Assembly (NCBI GenBank): GCA_965226855.1
Contig: CBDDEE010000025.1
Location: 135,646-199,645 of the forward strand
Length of the DNA stretch: 64,000 nucleotides
Reading direction: 5' to 3'
From: JAUXJB01 sp965226855
GTDB taxonomy: Bacteria; Myxococcota_A; UBA9160; SZUA-336
In this document: one piece after another, positions 43,025 through 51,114 of the stretch
How positions within the stretch are numbered: position 1 is the first letter of the stretch
Layout of the letters: each line of letters opens with the position of its first letter
Made by a program: the position numbers and the translations under genes
The notes under the pieces: model-generated
Databases searched by the model: none
What the model was told of the DNA's origin: nothing
The model's input: the letters and a program-made list of their open reading frames with translations, nothing else

Positions 43025-44061
43025 CACGAGTCCCGGCCCGCGCCCAGCAGACGCTCGCCCGCGATCTCGACAAGCGCCTTCGCCCACGGGATGCTGGAAT
43101 TGGGAGCGGGAACGAGCTCGAAAGCTTCGCCGCCGTTTTGCAACCAGATCTCCCGCCCCTGGATGCGGATCTCCTCGAGGGTCTCGAGACAGTCCGCGAC
43201 GAACCCGCTGATCACCACGACGCGACGACGGCCGAGCCGCGCCTGCTCGCCCAACACCTCGTCGGTGAACGGCGCGATCCACGGCGTGCGCCCCAGACGC
43301 GACTGAAAGCTCACGACGTACTCGTCCCTGGTGAGGCCCAGCTGCTCGGCCAGCGCCTCCGCACTCGAGAGACACTGCGCTCGATAGCAGCCGCGCCGGC
43401 CAGTGTCTGCAGAACAGCAGCCGCTGCTCTCGAAACAGCCCAGGCCGGAGGCTTTGAGCTGCCGCTCGGGCACGCCGTGAAAGCTGAACAGGACTAGATC
43501 GGGGGCGACCTCTTCAAGGACGGGTGCCGCGAGTTGCCGCTTGGCTTCGAGGTAGGCCGGATGCGCGTAGAACGCGGAGACGACGTCGAGATCCAGACGC
43601 GAGGCACGCCGCGCAAGCTCGGCTTGCACCGCCTCCACCGAGGATTCGGTCGCTGCCGAGCTCGACTGCGCGAAGAGCGGGAACAAGACGAGCCGCTCGA
43701 TGCCTCGGGCCTCGAGACGGTCGAGCGCCGACCGAATCGGTGGCTCGCCGAAGCGCATGGCGAGCTCGACTGCGACTCCGTCACCCAGCTCTGCTGCCAC
43801 GAGGTCGCGCAGATCCTGTCCGTGCGTGAGCAACGGCGATCCGCGATCCGTCCAGATCTTCTGGTAGCTCGCGGCGGAACGACGTGACCTGCGCGGCACG
43901 ATCACCAGCTGAACCAGTAAGAAGCGGCGCCACGCCGGCATGTCGAGCACGCGCTCATCCATCAGAAGCTGGCGCAGGTAACGCCGGACGTCCGGCAGCT
44001 CGGGGCTCGACGGAGTTCCGAGATTGATCAGCAGTAGACCGATCTTGGGCGCGCGATTCAC
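43024..44061 (-). CDS. hemH: Ferrochelatase with C-terminal Cys cluster
   Basis: Inserts Fe(II) into protoporphyrin IX to form heme b. It has 345 residues. The catalytic His is H195 in LFSFHGVPER, and metal-path residues lie in FQSRLGRTPWIAPFTDE. Cys at 209, 215, 216, 225 and 230 (SGCCSADTGRRGCYRAQC) form a likely [2Fe-2S] site seen in some bacterial ferrochelatases, in an internal rather than C-terminal position. Coupled to hemY. Heme output would serve the oxidases encoded in this island. Confidence 0.94.
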   Translation of the reverse strand: MNRAPKIGLLLINLGTPSSPELPDVRRYLRQLLMDERVLDMPAWRRFLLVQLVIVPRRSRRSAASYQKIWTDRGSPLLTHGQDLRDLVAAELGDGVAVELAMRFGEPPIRSALDRLEARGIERLVLFPLFAQSSSAATESSVEAVQAELARRASRLDLDVVSAFYAHPAYLEAKRQLAAPVLEEVAPDLVLFSFHGVPERQLKASGLGCFESSGCCSADTGRRGCYRAQCLSSAEALAEQLGLTRDEYVVSFQSRLGRTPWIAPFTDEVLGEQARLGRRRVVVISGFVADCLETLEEIRIQGREIWLQNGGEAFELVPAPNSSIPWAKALVEIAGERLLGAGRDS

Positions 44062-44072
44062 CAGTGCGGACC

Positions 44073-44264
44073 CTACGAAGTTGGCGCCGGTAGCCGGTGC
44101 CTTTCCTCGAGCACGTGCTGGGAACGCTTTAGGAGCTGACCCTGATCCGGCGTGTCGTGTGCCCCATCGGCCGAGATGCTGACCAGGCGAATCCCTTCGA
44201 TCCCAGCTTCCGAATAGCGACGCAGCAGGTAAGAACTGTGGGAAACGCGGGCAGGGGGAGTCAT
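44073..44264 (-). CDS. Possible small hypothetical protein
   Basis: Open frame of 63 residues from ATG 44264, between rpmG and hemH on the same strand. It is soluble and charged (YLLRRYSEAGIEGIRLVSIS is the most ordered-looking part). No family recognised, and no ribosome-binding site before the ATG. It could be a leader or chance frame. Listed because it fills the gap and ends 11 bp from the hemH start. Confidence 0.3.
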   Translation of the reverse strand: MTPPARVSHSSYLLRRYSEAGIEGIRLVSISADGAHDTPDQGQLLKRSQHVLEERHRLPAPTS

Positions 44265-44317
44265 TGGGCGAACTCTACCAGATGCGGCCTGCCGCACGCT
44301 CCGCTCCCGGAGCGGGG

Positions 44318-44485
44318 CTACTTGAGCTTCGCTTCCTTGAACAGGACGTGCTTGCGTACCACGGGGTCGTACTTCTTGAGCTCGATCTTGTCCGGGTTCT
44401 TCTGGCGGTTCTTCGTGGTGGTGTAGAAGAAGCCGGTCCCGGCAGAGCTCTCCAGCTTGATCTTCTCGCGCGCGCCCTTGGCCAT
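44318..44485 (-). CDS. rpmG: 50S ribosomal protein L33
   Basis: Basic ribosomal protein of 55 residues. GTGFFYTTTKNRQKNPDKIE and the YDPVVRKHVLFKE ending are characteristic. It lacks the CxxC zinc pairs, so it is the zinc-free (C-) type. ATG at 44485, set by family length; an upstream extension has no similarity. It stands apart from other ribosomal genes. Confidence 0.95.
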   Translation of the reverse strand: MAKGAREKIKLESSAGTGFFYTTTKNRQKNPDKIELKKYDPVVRKHVLFKEAKLK

Positions 44486-44580
44486 CTTGTCCCCCGATCC
44501 CTCCGCTGCGCGTCCCTCTGTACAACACCCGCCCCGGCGTGTCCAGCAGGTCTTGCGGGAGCCGGCGCGCGAGCAGTCGA

Positions 44581-44643
44581 GCGCCACCCTCCTGCGCTCA
44601 GGCGTACGGCCTTCGCTGCGCGCGCCGCTCCCACGGCGCTTGC
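44581..44643. repeat. Degenerate single copy of the palindromic repeat
   Basis: Half-unit related to the 46243-46776 array. It reads CGCTCAGGCGTACGGCCT, then CTTCGCTGCGCGCGCCG and CGGCGCTTGC. The GCGCCG / CGGCGC arms are kept with a different loop (CTCCCA). It lies in the gap between divergent rpmG and rfbA, and any frame of rfbA extended upstream would translate it. Same orientation as the other two loci. Confidence 0.65.
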
Positions 44644-44724
44644 TTTGCGGGTGGGAACGCTCACGGTCGCCTTCTCGCTGGGTTCGATGGCGTCAAAGGG
44701 GCGAAAAGGATATCGATTCGAGCA

Positions 44725-45591
44725 GTGAAGGGAATCGTGCTCGCGGGCGGTCTCGGCACGCGGCTGTATCCCACGAGCCGCGTCATGAGCAAGCAGCTGC
44801 AAACCGTGTACGACAAGCCGATGATCTTCTATCCGCTCGCCACGTTGATGCTGGCGGGCATTCGCGAGATCCTCATCATCTCCACTCCGCCGGACCTGCC
44901 GCGCTTCGAGGCCTTGCTCGGCGACGGCTCCACGTGGGGGATCGGACTCTCGTACGCTACCCAGGCCAAGCCAAAGGGCATCGCCCAGGCCTTTCTGGTT
45001 GCAGAGGAGTTCGTCGACGCCGCGCCCATCGCGTTGATCCTCGGCGACAACCTGTTCTACGGGCGCATGAACCTGAACCAGATCGTGCGCGACTTCCGTG
45101 ACGGCGCCCTGATCTTTGGCTACCCCGTGCGCGACCCGGAACGCTACGGCGTGGTCGTGATCGACCCGGACGGCGAGGTCGCTCACCTGGAGGAGAAGCC
45201 GGCCGCCCCCAGGTCGAACCTCGCCGTCCCGGGCCTTTACCTCTACGATGGCGACGTGGTCGAGCACGCGCGGTCGCTCAAACCCTCGGCGCGCGGAGAG
45301 CTCGAGATCACGGACCTGAACCGCACCTATCTCGGGCTGGAAAAGCTGCGCGCCGTCCGACTCGGGCGCGGGATTGCGTGGCTCGACACGGGCACGCACG
45401 AGAGCTTGCTGGAAGCTGCGGAGTTCATCGCGACCATTGAGCGGCGCCAGGGCCTGAAGATCGCCTGCCTGGAAGAGGTCGCCTACCGGCAGGGCTTCAT
45501 CGACAAGCAGGGCTTGCTGCACGCCACCGAGGCGATGCCTGTCTCCCCTTACAGGGAGTACGTGGAGCAGATCGCCGCCGAGGACGCGTGA
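44725..45591 (+). CDS. rfbA: Glucose-1-phosphate thymidylyltransferase
   Basis: Makes dTDP-glucose from glucose-1-phosphate and dTTP, the first step of dTDP-L-rhamnose synthesis. It has 288 residues, the usual length. The nucleotide-binding signature is LAGGLGTRLYPTSRVMSKQ, with metal Asp in ILGDNLFYG and VEEKP-type LEEKPAAP. The start is GTG at 44725, judged by alignment with the family N-terminus; the AAAAGGA upstream is rather distant. No rfbB, C or D follows; the thioesterase gene overlaps its stop by 4 bp. Confidence 0.92.
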   Translation: MKGIVLAGGLGTRLYPTSRVMSKQLQTVYDKPMIFYPLATLMLAGIREILIISTPPDLPRFEALLGDGSTWGIGLSYATQAKPKGIAQAFLVAEEFVDAAPIALILGDNLFYGRMNLNQIVRDFRDGALIFGYPVRDPERYGVVVIDPDGEVAHLEEKPAAPRSNLAVPGLYLYDGDVVEHARSLKPSARGELEITDLNRTYLGLEKLRAVRLGRGIAWLDTGTHESLLEAAEFIATIERRQGLKIACLEEVAYRQGFIDKQGLLHATEAMPVSPYREYVEQIAAEDA

Positions 45592-46001
45592 GCGCGGACG
45601 TGTATCGGCGCCGGCGCGTCATCGCCGCTGCAGACGTCGACGGCTTAGGCCACGTGAACAACACGGTCTGGGTGAGGTTCATCATCGAGCTCGCCGACGC
45701 ACACTCCAGCGCTCGTGGCTTCGATTGGAAGACCGTGCGCGCGCTCGGCGGGCAGTGGATCGTGCGTCGCCACGAGATCGACTACCTCCGTTCGGCGGTG
45801 CCCGGCGAGGAGATCGTGGAAGAGACCTGGGTCGCCTCGATACGCGGCGCTCGAAGCGTACGCATGTGCCGGTTCACGCGCCCCTCCGATGGACTCGAGT
45901 ACGTCACCAGCACGACCCACTGGGCGTTCACCGACAAAGACACCCTGAAGGCGCGTCGGATTCCGGTCGAGATCAAGAAGGAGTTCGCGGCTGGCCAATA
46001 A
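45588..46001 (+). CDS. Acyl-CoA thioesterase, hotdog (4HBT) family
   Basis: Protein of 137 residues with the 4-hydroxybenzoyl-CoA-thioesterase-like opening DVDGLGHVNNTVWVRFIIEL, where the Asp of AADVDGLGHV is the usual catalytic residue. The RRHEIDYLRSAVPGEEIVEET strand pattern is typical. Cytosolic acyl-CoA hydrolysis; substrate unknown. GTG start overlaps the rfbA stop, an unexpected pairing with no obvious pathway link. Confidence 0.87.
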   Translation: MSADVYRRRRVIAAADVDGLGHVNNTVWVRFIIELADAHSSARGFDWKTVRALGGQWIVRRHEIDYLRSAVPGEEIVEETWVASIRGARSVRMCRFTRPSDGLEYVTSTTHWAFTDKDTLKARRIPVEIKKEFAAGQ

Positions 46002-46242
46002 ACGGATCTGACGCCGGCCGAGCCGTGGCGGCCTTGTCGCGTGACGTCCGGCCGTGACCTCCAGAGACTTACTCGAGTCACCCCTCTTGCTGCTTGCTTG
46101 CGCAAAAGTTGCTCAAGACTTGCTAGCAGCTGTCGATACGAAGCGGTGACTCCTGTTCCCTAGGAATTTAGGGGAGGGCGGGAGTGCTGGCTGCCGGGAC
46201 TTGGGGGGGATCCGCGGTCGGTGCTTCCGCCCCTTTCTTTTC
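46002..46242. other. Non-coding stretch before the repeat array
   Basis: No credible gene. A CCCTA-GGAATT-TAGGG hairpin lies at 46158-46173, a weak terminator candidate for the rfbA-thioesterase unit. Nothing else is recognisable. Together with the array it makes a 782-bp gap between convergent genes. Confidence 0.5.
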
Positions 46243-46776
46243 TTGCGGGACCCGGCCGCGGGCGGCCGCGGAACACCCACCTTCGCTCAGGCCTGCGGCC
46301 TTCGCTGCGCGCGCCGCGTTCGCGGCGCTTGCAGTTGTGGGACCCGGCCGCGGGCGGCCGCGGAACACCCACCTTCGCTCAGGCCTGCGGCCTTCGCTGC
46401 GCGCGCCGCGTTCGCGGCGCTTGCAGTTGTGGGACCCGGCCGCGGGCGGCCGCGGAACACCCACCTTCGCTCAGGCCTGCGGCCTTCGCTGCGCGCGCCG
46501 CGTTCGCGGCGCTTGCAGTTGTGGGACCCGGCCGCGGGCGGTCGCGGAACACCCACCTTCGCTCAGGCCTGCGGCCTTCGCTGCGCGCGCCGCGTTCGCG
46601 GCGCTTGCGGTTGTGGGACCTGGCCGCGGGCGGCCGCGGAACACCCACCTTCGCTCAGGCCTGCGGCCTTCGCTGCGCGCGCCGCGTTCGCGGCGCTTGC
46701 GGTTGTGGGACCTGGCCGCGGGCGGCCGCTTCTGGGACCCGGCCGCGGGCGGCCCGCGTTCGCGGCGCTTGCAGGG
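46243..46776. repeat. Tandem array of 92-bp GC-rich palindromic units
   Basis: Five complete 92-bp units begin (at GGGACC) at 46247, 46339, 46431, 46523 and 46615. A truncated unit starts at 46707 and a deleted one at 46734. Each unit contains CGGCCG-CGGG-CGGCCG, AGGCCTGCGGCCT and GCGCCGCGTTCGCGGCGC, three strong inverted repeats. Copies differ at only a few positions, for instance C to T at 46541 and 46620, so the array is young or homogenised. There are no unique spacers. 92 is not a multiple of 3, and open frames run through on both strands only because the unit lacks stops. It lies between convergent genes. Confidence 0.93.
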
Positions 46777-46783
46777 GGCGCGC

Positions 46784-47230
46784 CTAGGCTTCGGAACGCG
46801 CGCGGAGGTCTTCGGACAGGCGCTGCAGGATGTCCTTCAGGCTCCTCTGGAGCGCCCACCGGACGAGCCGCCCCGTGCCGGGAACGAGCGGGCGAAAGCG
46901 GATGCTCCAGACAAGGCGCGTTCCTGCGTCGCTCGCCTCGAACTCCACCTCCCCGATGTGGTCGCGGATCGGTAGTCCGGCGACCAGCCGATACCCCAAG
47001 CGCCTCGGAGGCTCGAAGGCAGTCACCTCATCCTCGACCGCCAGACCGCGCGCGCGCAGCACCCGGATCGCCCCGAGCCCGTTCGGTGCCGGGTCCCCTT
47101 CGTTCCGCAGGACCACCTCCCTGGCACCCGCCCAGTCTACCCAGCCCCGGTGATCGGTGAAGCGCTCCCAGGCGACCTCCCGCACCACTGGGAGCTCCCT
47201 TTCGACCCGAATCTCGTGCATACGAGGCAT
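46784..47230 (-). CDS. SRPBCC (polyketide cyclase/START-like) family protein
   Basis: Protein of 148 residues with the helix-grip fold pattern: IRVERELPVVREVAWERFTD at the start, GVGAIRVLRA-type strand LGAIRVLRARG, then YRLVAGLPIRDHIGEVEF and a long C-terminal amphipathic helix. Members bind hydrophobic ligands or act as coenzyme Q-binding or cyclase proteins. No partner gene indicates the ligand. Start ATG at 47230; a second ATG three codons in (47221) is equally possible. Its stop lies just after the repeat array. Confidence 0.75.
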   Translation of the reverse strand: MPRMHEIRVERELPVVREVAWERFTDHRGWVDWAGAREVVLRNEGDPAPNGLGAIRVLRARGLAVEDEVTAFEPPRRLGYRLVAGLPIRDHIGEVEFEASDAGTRLVWSIRFRPLVPGTGRLVRWALQRSLKDILQRLSEDLRARSEA

Positions 47231-47306
47231 GGTAGCTTCCGTCCCGAGCCGTGTAGAATGCTCTCCCCACGCGCCTGATATCCGGCGCTGACAGGAGGCT
47301 CCCCGA

Positions 47307-47915
47307 ATGAAGCTCTACGACACCACCATGGCCCCGAATCCGCGCCGCGTGCGTATTTTCCTGGCGGAGAAGGGAATCGAGGTTCCGACGCAGCAGATCG
47401 ACCTGGGCAAGCAAGAGCATCACGAGCCCGAGTTCCTCGCGAAGAACCCGCTCGGCAGGGTGCCCGTGCTCGAGCTCGACGACGGCAGCTGCATCGCAGA
47501 GAGCGTCGCCATCTGCCGCTACTTCGAGGGGACGAACCCCGAGCCGCCGCTCATGGGTGTGGACGTCGAGGACGTCGCCCGGGTCGAGATGTGGCAGCGT
47601 CGCATGGAGCTCGAGGTCCTCGCCAACGTGGCCGGCTGTTTCCGCAACACGAACGACTTCTTCAAGGGTCGGATCCCGCAGGTGCCCGAGTACGGCAAGG
47701 TCTGCAGAGAGGCCGCCGTAGCCCGGCTCGAGTGGCTCGACCAGGTGCTGGGCGAGCGCGAGTTCGTCGCTGGCGAGCGCTACTCCATCGCAGACATCAC
47801 GGCGCTGGTCGGTGTCGACTTCGGCCGCACGATCCAGTACCGGATCCCGCCCGAGCAGAAGAACCTGACCCGCTGGCACGAGGCTGTCTCGAGCCGTCCG
47901 AGCGCCAAAGCCTGA
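47307..47915 (+). CDS. Glutathione S-transferase family protein
   Basis: Protein of 202 residues. The thioredoxin-like N-terminal domain has the substrate-facing MAPNPRRVRIFLAEKGIE and the cis-Pro with SNAIL-like ESVAICRYF (glutathione gamma-glutamyl site). The helical C-terminal domain has FVAGERYSIADITALVGVDF. AGGAGG lies 7 bases before the ATG. Conjugation or isomerisation of electrophiles is the family role; the specific substrate is unknown. It converges on the enoyl-CoA hydratase pseudogene. Confidence 0.9.
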   Translation: MKLYDTTMAPNPRRVRIFLAEKGIEVPTQQIDLGKQEHHEPEFLAKNPLGRVPVLELDDGSCIAESVAICRYFEGTNPEPPLMGVDVEDVARVEMWQRRMELEVLANVAGCFRNTNDFFKGRIPQVPEYGKVCREAAVARLEWLDQVLGEREFVAGERYSIADITALVGVDFGRTIQYRIPPEQKNLTRWHEAVSSRPSAKA

Positions 47916-47924
47916 TCAGAGAGC

Positions 47925-48785
47925 TCAGGAGAACTCGCGCTCCTTCCACCAGGGGAAGAACTCCGGCATGTCCTTGCTCGGCCGGAGCGTGAAGCTGGCC
48001 GGCCGCTTCTCGAGGAACGACGCCACGCCCTCGTGCGCATCGGCGCCCGCACCGCATGCCCTGATGGCGCGGGAGTCGACCTTGTGCGCCTCCATCGGAT
48101 GGTCCGCACCGAGCATCTTCCAAAGCATCTGACGCGTCAGAGCGACGGACACGGCTGAGGTGTTCTCTGCGATCTCGCGCGCGATCTCGCGCGCGGCGGG
48201 TAGCAGTTCGTCGGGAGCGTGCAGGCTCCGCACCAGGCCCGCTTCCTGGGCTTCGCTCGCAGGGAACACGCGTCCGGAGTAGACCCACTCCAGCGCTCGA
48301 CTCAAGCCGACGACCCGCGGCAGGAACCAGCTCGAGCAGGCCTCAGGGACGAGTCCCCGCCGCGCGAAGACAAAGCCGATCCTCGCATTATCCGACGCCA
48401 GCCGGATGTCCATGGCCAGGGTCATGGTGATGCCCACGCCGACCGCGGGCCCGTTGATCGCGGCGATCAGCGGCTTCTAGCAGTCGTAGAGCCGCAGCGT
48501 CAGCCGCCCTCCCCCGTCGCGCAGCTCCTCGCTCCCTTTGCCATCGCCGGCTTCACTCCGGTCGAAGGTCCCTGGCCCGCTCGACAGATCCGCACCCGCG
48601 CAGAAGCCCCGACCCGCACCCGTGACGATGATGGCGCGCACCGCGTCGTCCGCGTCCGCCCGATCGATCGCGTCGATCAGCTCCGACTGCATCAGCTTCG
48701 TATAGGCGTTCAGTTTCTCGGGGCGGTTCAGCGTGAGCGTCAGAATGCGATCCTCGACGGCGTACTCGATTTCCTGGTAGTCCAT
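47925..48785 (-). pseudogene. Enoyl-CoA hydratase/isomerase interrupted by an in-frame TAG
   Basis: Crotonase family gene of 286 codons including the interruption, with ATG at 48785 and AGGAGG upstream. It reads normally through FCAGADLSSG, then TAG at 48477-48479 sits between LYDC and KPLIAAINGPAVG, exactly in the conserved strand before the second oxyanion loop. The frame then continues without shift to the family tail GVASFLEKRPASFTL. One base change accounts for the loss. The downstream part could only be made from an internal start. Nonsense pseudogene or sequence error; amber readthrough is unlikely because other genes here end in TAG. Confidence 0.82.
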
Positions 48786-48900
48786 CAAACCTCCTGGCGG
48801 AAGGGCTTCTTTGTTCTCGATCAGGTAAGCGGAGTGGAGCAGCCGCCATGGAGCGCTCGGCTGTCCAGTGACGCGCATTGTACACTGGGGAGACGACGCC

Positions 48901-50604
48901 CTAGCAGAGCGTGAGCGTGCGCATCCGGTTCAGGGCAGAAGCGATCTCGTAGCGGCGCGGACGTGCACGATCGCCAAAGCTCGGCTCCGTGATCTCCTCC
49001 AGACCTCCGGCTTCGATCCGGGCGTCGATCGCGCTGAGCAGCTCGGGCACGCTCCTCTTGCCGTCGCACAGCGAGCGTGAGAGCAGCAGCAGCGCGTCAC
49101 CAATCGCCCTACACTGCGCAGGGTCGACCAGCTGGTAGAGCAACGACACGTCGATCTCCTCGCGACCAAACTCGATGGCGCGCGTCTTCACGCTGCGTAC
49201 GCGCTCCGGCCGGCGCCCTCGGCTCGGATCGAAGCTATGGGGATCAGGGATGCGCGGCGCGGCCTCCCTCCAGGGCTCCGGCACGCGTGCTGCTGCCTCG
49301 CCCAGCGGCAGCTCGCGCGCCACAGCGACGGCCTGCTCGGTGGCATCGCACGGCCGGTAGGAGTCCATCCGGATCACGCGATCGGCGACGTCGAGGTAGT
49401 CGCCGGCACCGCCGACGACCAGCACCGATGAGACCCCGCGCTCTTTCCAGAGCTGACGGACGCGATCGAGATAGGGCGTGATCGGCTCCTTGTCGCGCGG
49501 CACCAGGCGCCGCATGCGCTCGTCGCGGATCATGAAGTTCGTCGCCGCGGTGTCCTCGTCGATCAGGAGCGCGCTGGCTCCAGCCTCGAGCGCCTCGATG
49601 ATGGCGGCCGCCTGCGACGTGCTTCCCGAGGCGTCGTCGCTCTGAAAACGCTCGGTCCCGCGCCCCAGTGGCAGATCGCGGATGAACGGGCGGAGGTCCA
49701 CGCCGCACACGGCGCGTCCGTCTTCTGCGCGGATGGTCACGGCGTCGGCCGAGCTCACGCAGCCCTCGCGTCCGTCGCCGGGAATGTGGTCGTACACGCC
49801 GAGGGCGAGCGCCTGGAGCAGGGTGGATTTGCCGTGATAGCCGCCACCCACGATCAGCGTGACGCCACCCGGGATGCCGAGACCGCGCAGCGGCCCCGCA
49901 TGCGGAACGACGAGCTCGCGGCACAGGCCTTCGGGGACCTCGAGCGGGATCGGGTCGGGGAGCGGCCTGTCGTCTGCGCCGCTCCGCCGAGGGAGCCCGC
50001 TGTCCACGGCGAGAAAGGCCACCAGCCCCGCGTCGGCGAGCTGTCCGCGCGCCGCGACCTGGTCCTCGACGGCGTGGACCCAGCCCCGCAGCGTATCGGG
50101 GTTGATGCCATCGACCACACGGTCCAGGGCTTCCGGTAGCAGCTCCAGCATGAGCTCGCTGGCCTGACGCCCGCGGATCCTGCGCCCCGACGCCGGCAGC
50201 CCGACCGTCATCCGTAGGCGCAGCATGCCACCTGGCGCGACGCGAGACGCGGTGCGTTCGAGCACCTCCTGTCCCAACCGCGCGATCTCGAGCTGACCGC
50301 TCTTCCCACTCCCACCGCCACGCGGCACGCGCGAGAGCTCACGGCGCACGGCTCGCTGCATGTAATCCGCGCTCGCGCGTCGCGCGTCGGGATTCGCGCA
50401 GGCCCAGTCGGGCAGCCGCAGCGTCTCAGACGGCAGCACCACGGAGACCCGCGTGGGAGCCGCAAAAGGATCGCCCTGCACATGGTCGAAGCAGAACGTG
50501 TAGGGCCCGATCTCGTAGCTCCGCTGCGCGAGGTCCTTGTAGTAGCCGTACTGTCGCCCGTCGATGCGTCCGAGCAGATCGCGCAGCGCCTGCGCGGAGC
50601 TCAT
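48901..50604 (-). CDS. ABC-class P-loop ATPase (predicted ATPase family)
   Basis: Soluble protein of 567 residues, resembling the family annotated as predicted ATPase of the ABC class. N-terminal domain (about 1-230) starts LRDLLGRIDGRQYGYYKDL. The Walker A is GGGYHGKST at 253-261, and Walker B lies in SALLIDEDTAATNFMIRD. VTIRAEDGRAVCGVDLRPFI and a VADRVIRMDSYRP strand are family blocks. No transporter permease accompanies it. The physiological role is unknown. The ATG at 50604 overlaps the stop of the membrane protein gene by 4 bp. Confidence 0.82.
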   Translation of the reverse strand: MSSAQALRDLLGRIDGRQYGYYKDLAQRSYEIGPYTFCFDHVQGDPFAAPTRVSVVLPSETLRLPDWACANPDARRASADYMQRAVRRELSRVPRGGGSGKSGQLEIARLGQEVLERTASRVAPGGMLRLRMTVGLPASGRRIRGRQASELMLELLPEALDRVVDGINPDTLRGWVHAVEDQVAARGQLADAGLVAFLAVDSGLPRRSGADDRPLPDPIPLEVPEGLCRELVVPHAGPLRGLGIPGGVTLIVGGGYHGKSTLLQALALGVYDHIPGDGREGCVSSADAVTIRAEDGRAVCGVDLRPFIRDLPLGRGTERFQSDDASGSTSQAAAIIEALEAGASALLIDEDTAATNFMIRDERMRRLVPRDKEPITPYLDRVRQLWKERGVSSVLVVGGAGDYLDVADRVIRMDSYRPCDATEQAVAVARELPLGEAAARVPEPWREAAPRIPDPHSFDPSRGRRPERVRSVKTRAIEFGREEIDVSLLYQLVDPAQCRAIGDALLLLSRSLCDGKRSVPELLSAIDARIEAGGLEEITEPSFGDRARPRRYEIASALNRMRTLTLC

Positions 50605-51083
50605 TCCGCCACGGACCCCCGAACGGTGGTGAAGCGAGAGCGGTGCCACAAGAGAGCCAGCGCAAGGGCAGCGAAGGGCAGGCAGGAGATCGCGCCCGCC
50701 CACCAGCCCGGGCTACGCTCGTCGAGGAGGTTCCAGACGAACATCCCTAGCGCGATCTGGGCCACGTAGAGGCTGGCCCAGGGGTGCATCCAGCGCCGCA
50801 TCTTGAAGAAGCCCCAGGTGCCGGCGGCGTAGATCGCCCAGTGGAGCGGCTCGGTCGCCTTGGCGGCCCAGCCGGCGAGCATGACGCCGAACCACACCTC
50901 CTGGTCGTCGGCTACGGGCTTCCAGAACAGATCGAAGGGCATGTAGACGAAGGTCATGTACGCGCAGAAGACGAAGAGCGCGTTCATGTAGAGCGGCCGC
51001 CCCGCAAAGACCTTCTGGAGTCCGGCCAGCACGAGGTTCTTTCTCGAGGCCGGAGCCGTCACGGCCGGCGAGTATAACGACAA
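50601..51083 (-). CDS. Four-helix integral membrane protein, unknown function
   Basis: Protein of 160 residues with hydrophobic helices at about 34-52, 66-90, 104-120 and 126-147. GRPLYMNALFVFCAYMTFVYMPFDLFWKP and AIYAAGTWGFFKMRRWMHPWASLY are distinctive, Trp-rich stretches. I do not recognise a family with confidence. It is translationally coupled to the ABC-class ATPase, which suggests they work together. Confidence 0.7.
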   Translation of the reverse strand: MSLYSPAVTAPASRKNLVLAGLQKVFAGRPLYMNALFVFCAYMTFVYMPFDLFWKPVADDQEVWFGVMLAGWAAKATEPLHWAIYAAGTWGFFKMRRWMHPWASLYVAQIALGMFVWNLLDERSPGWWAGAISCLPFAALALALLWHRSRFTTVRGSVAE

Positions 51084-51114
51084 GCCTCGGGAGTAGAATC
51101 CCCCCCGACGGGTC

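Noticed and set aside
46243..46776. CRISPR array
   Set aside because: Units are directly adjacent with no unique spacers, 92 bp long, and no cas gene is present.
46201..47160. Repetitive protein (GLRPSLRAP / WDPAAGGRG repeats) translated from the array
   Set aside because: All three plus-strand frames and the minus strand read open because the 92-bp unit has no stops. The repeats are palindromic DNA, and the protein periodicity follows from three units per frame cycle.
20118..48479. Amber codons at 20118 and 48477 as pyrrolysine or recoded sites
   Set aside because: TAG is used as the normal stop elsewhere in the window (for example at 26162-26164 and 13022-13024), no pyl genes are seen, and neither enzyme family uses pyrrolysine.
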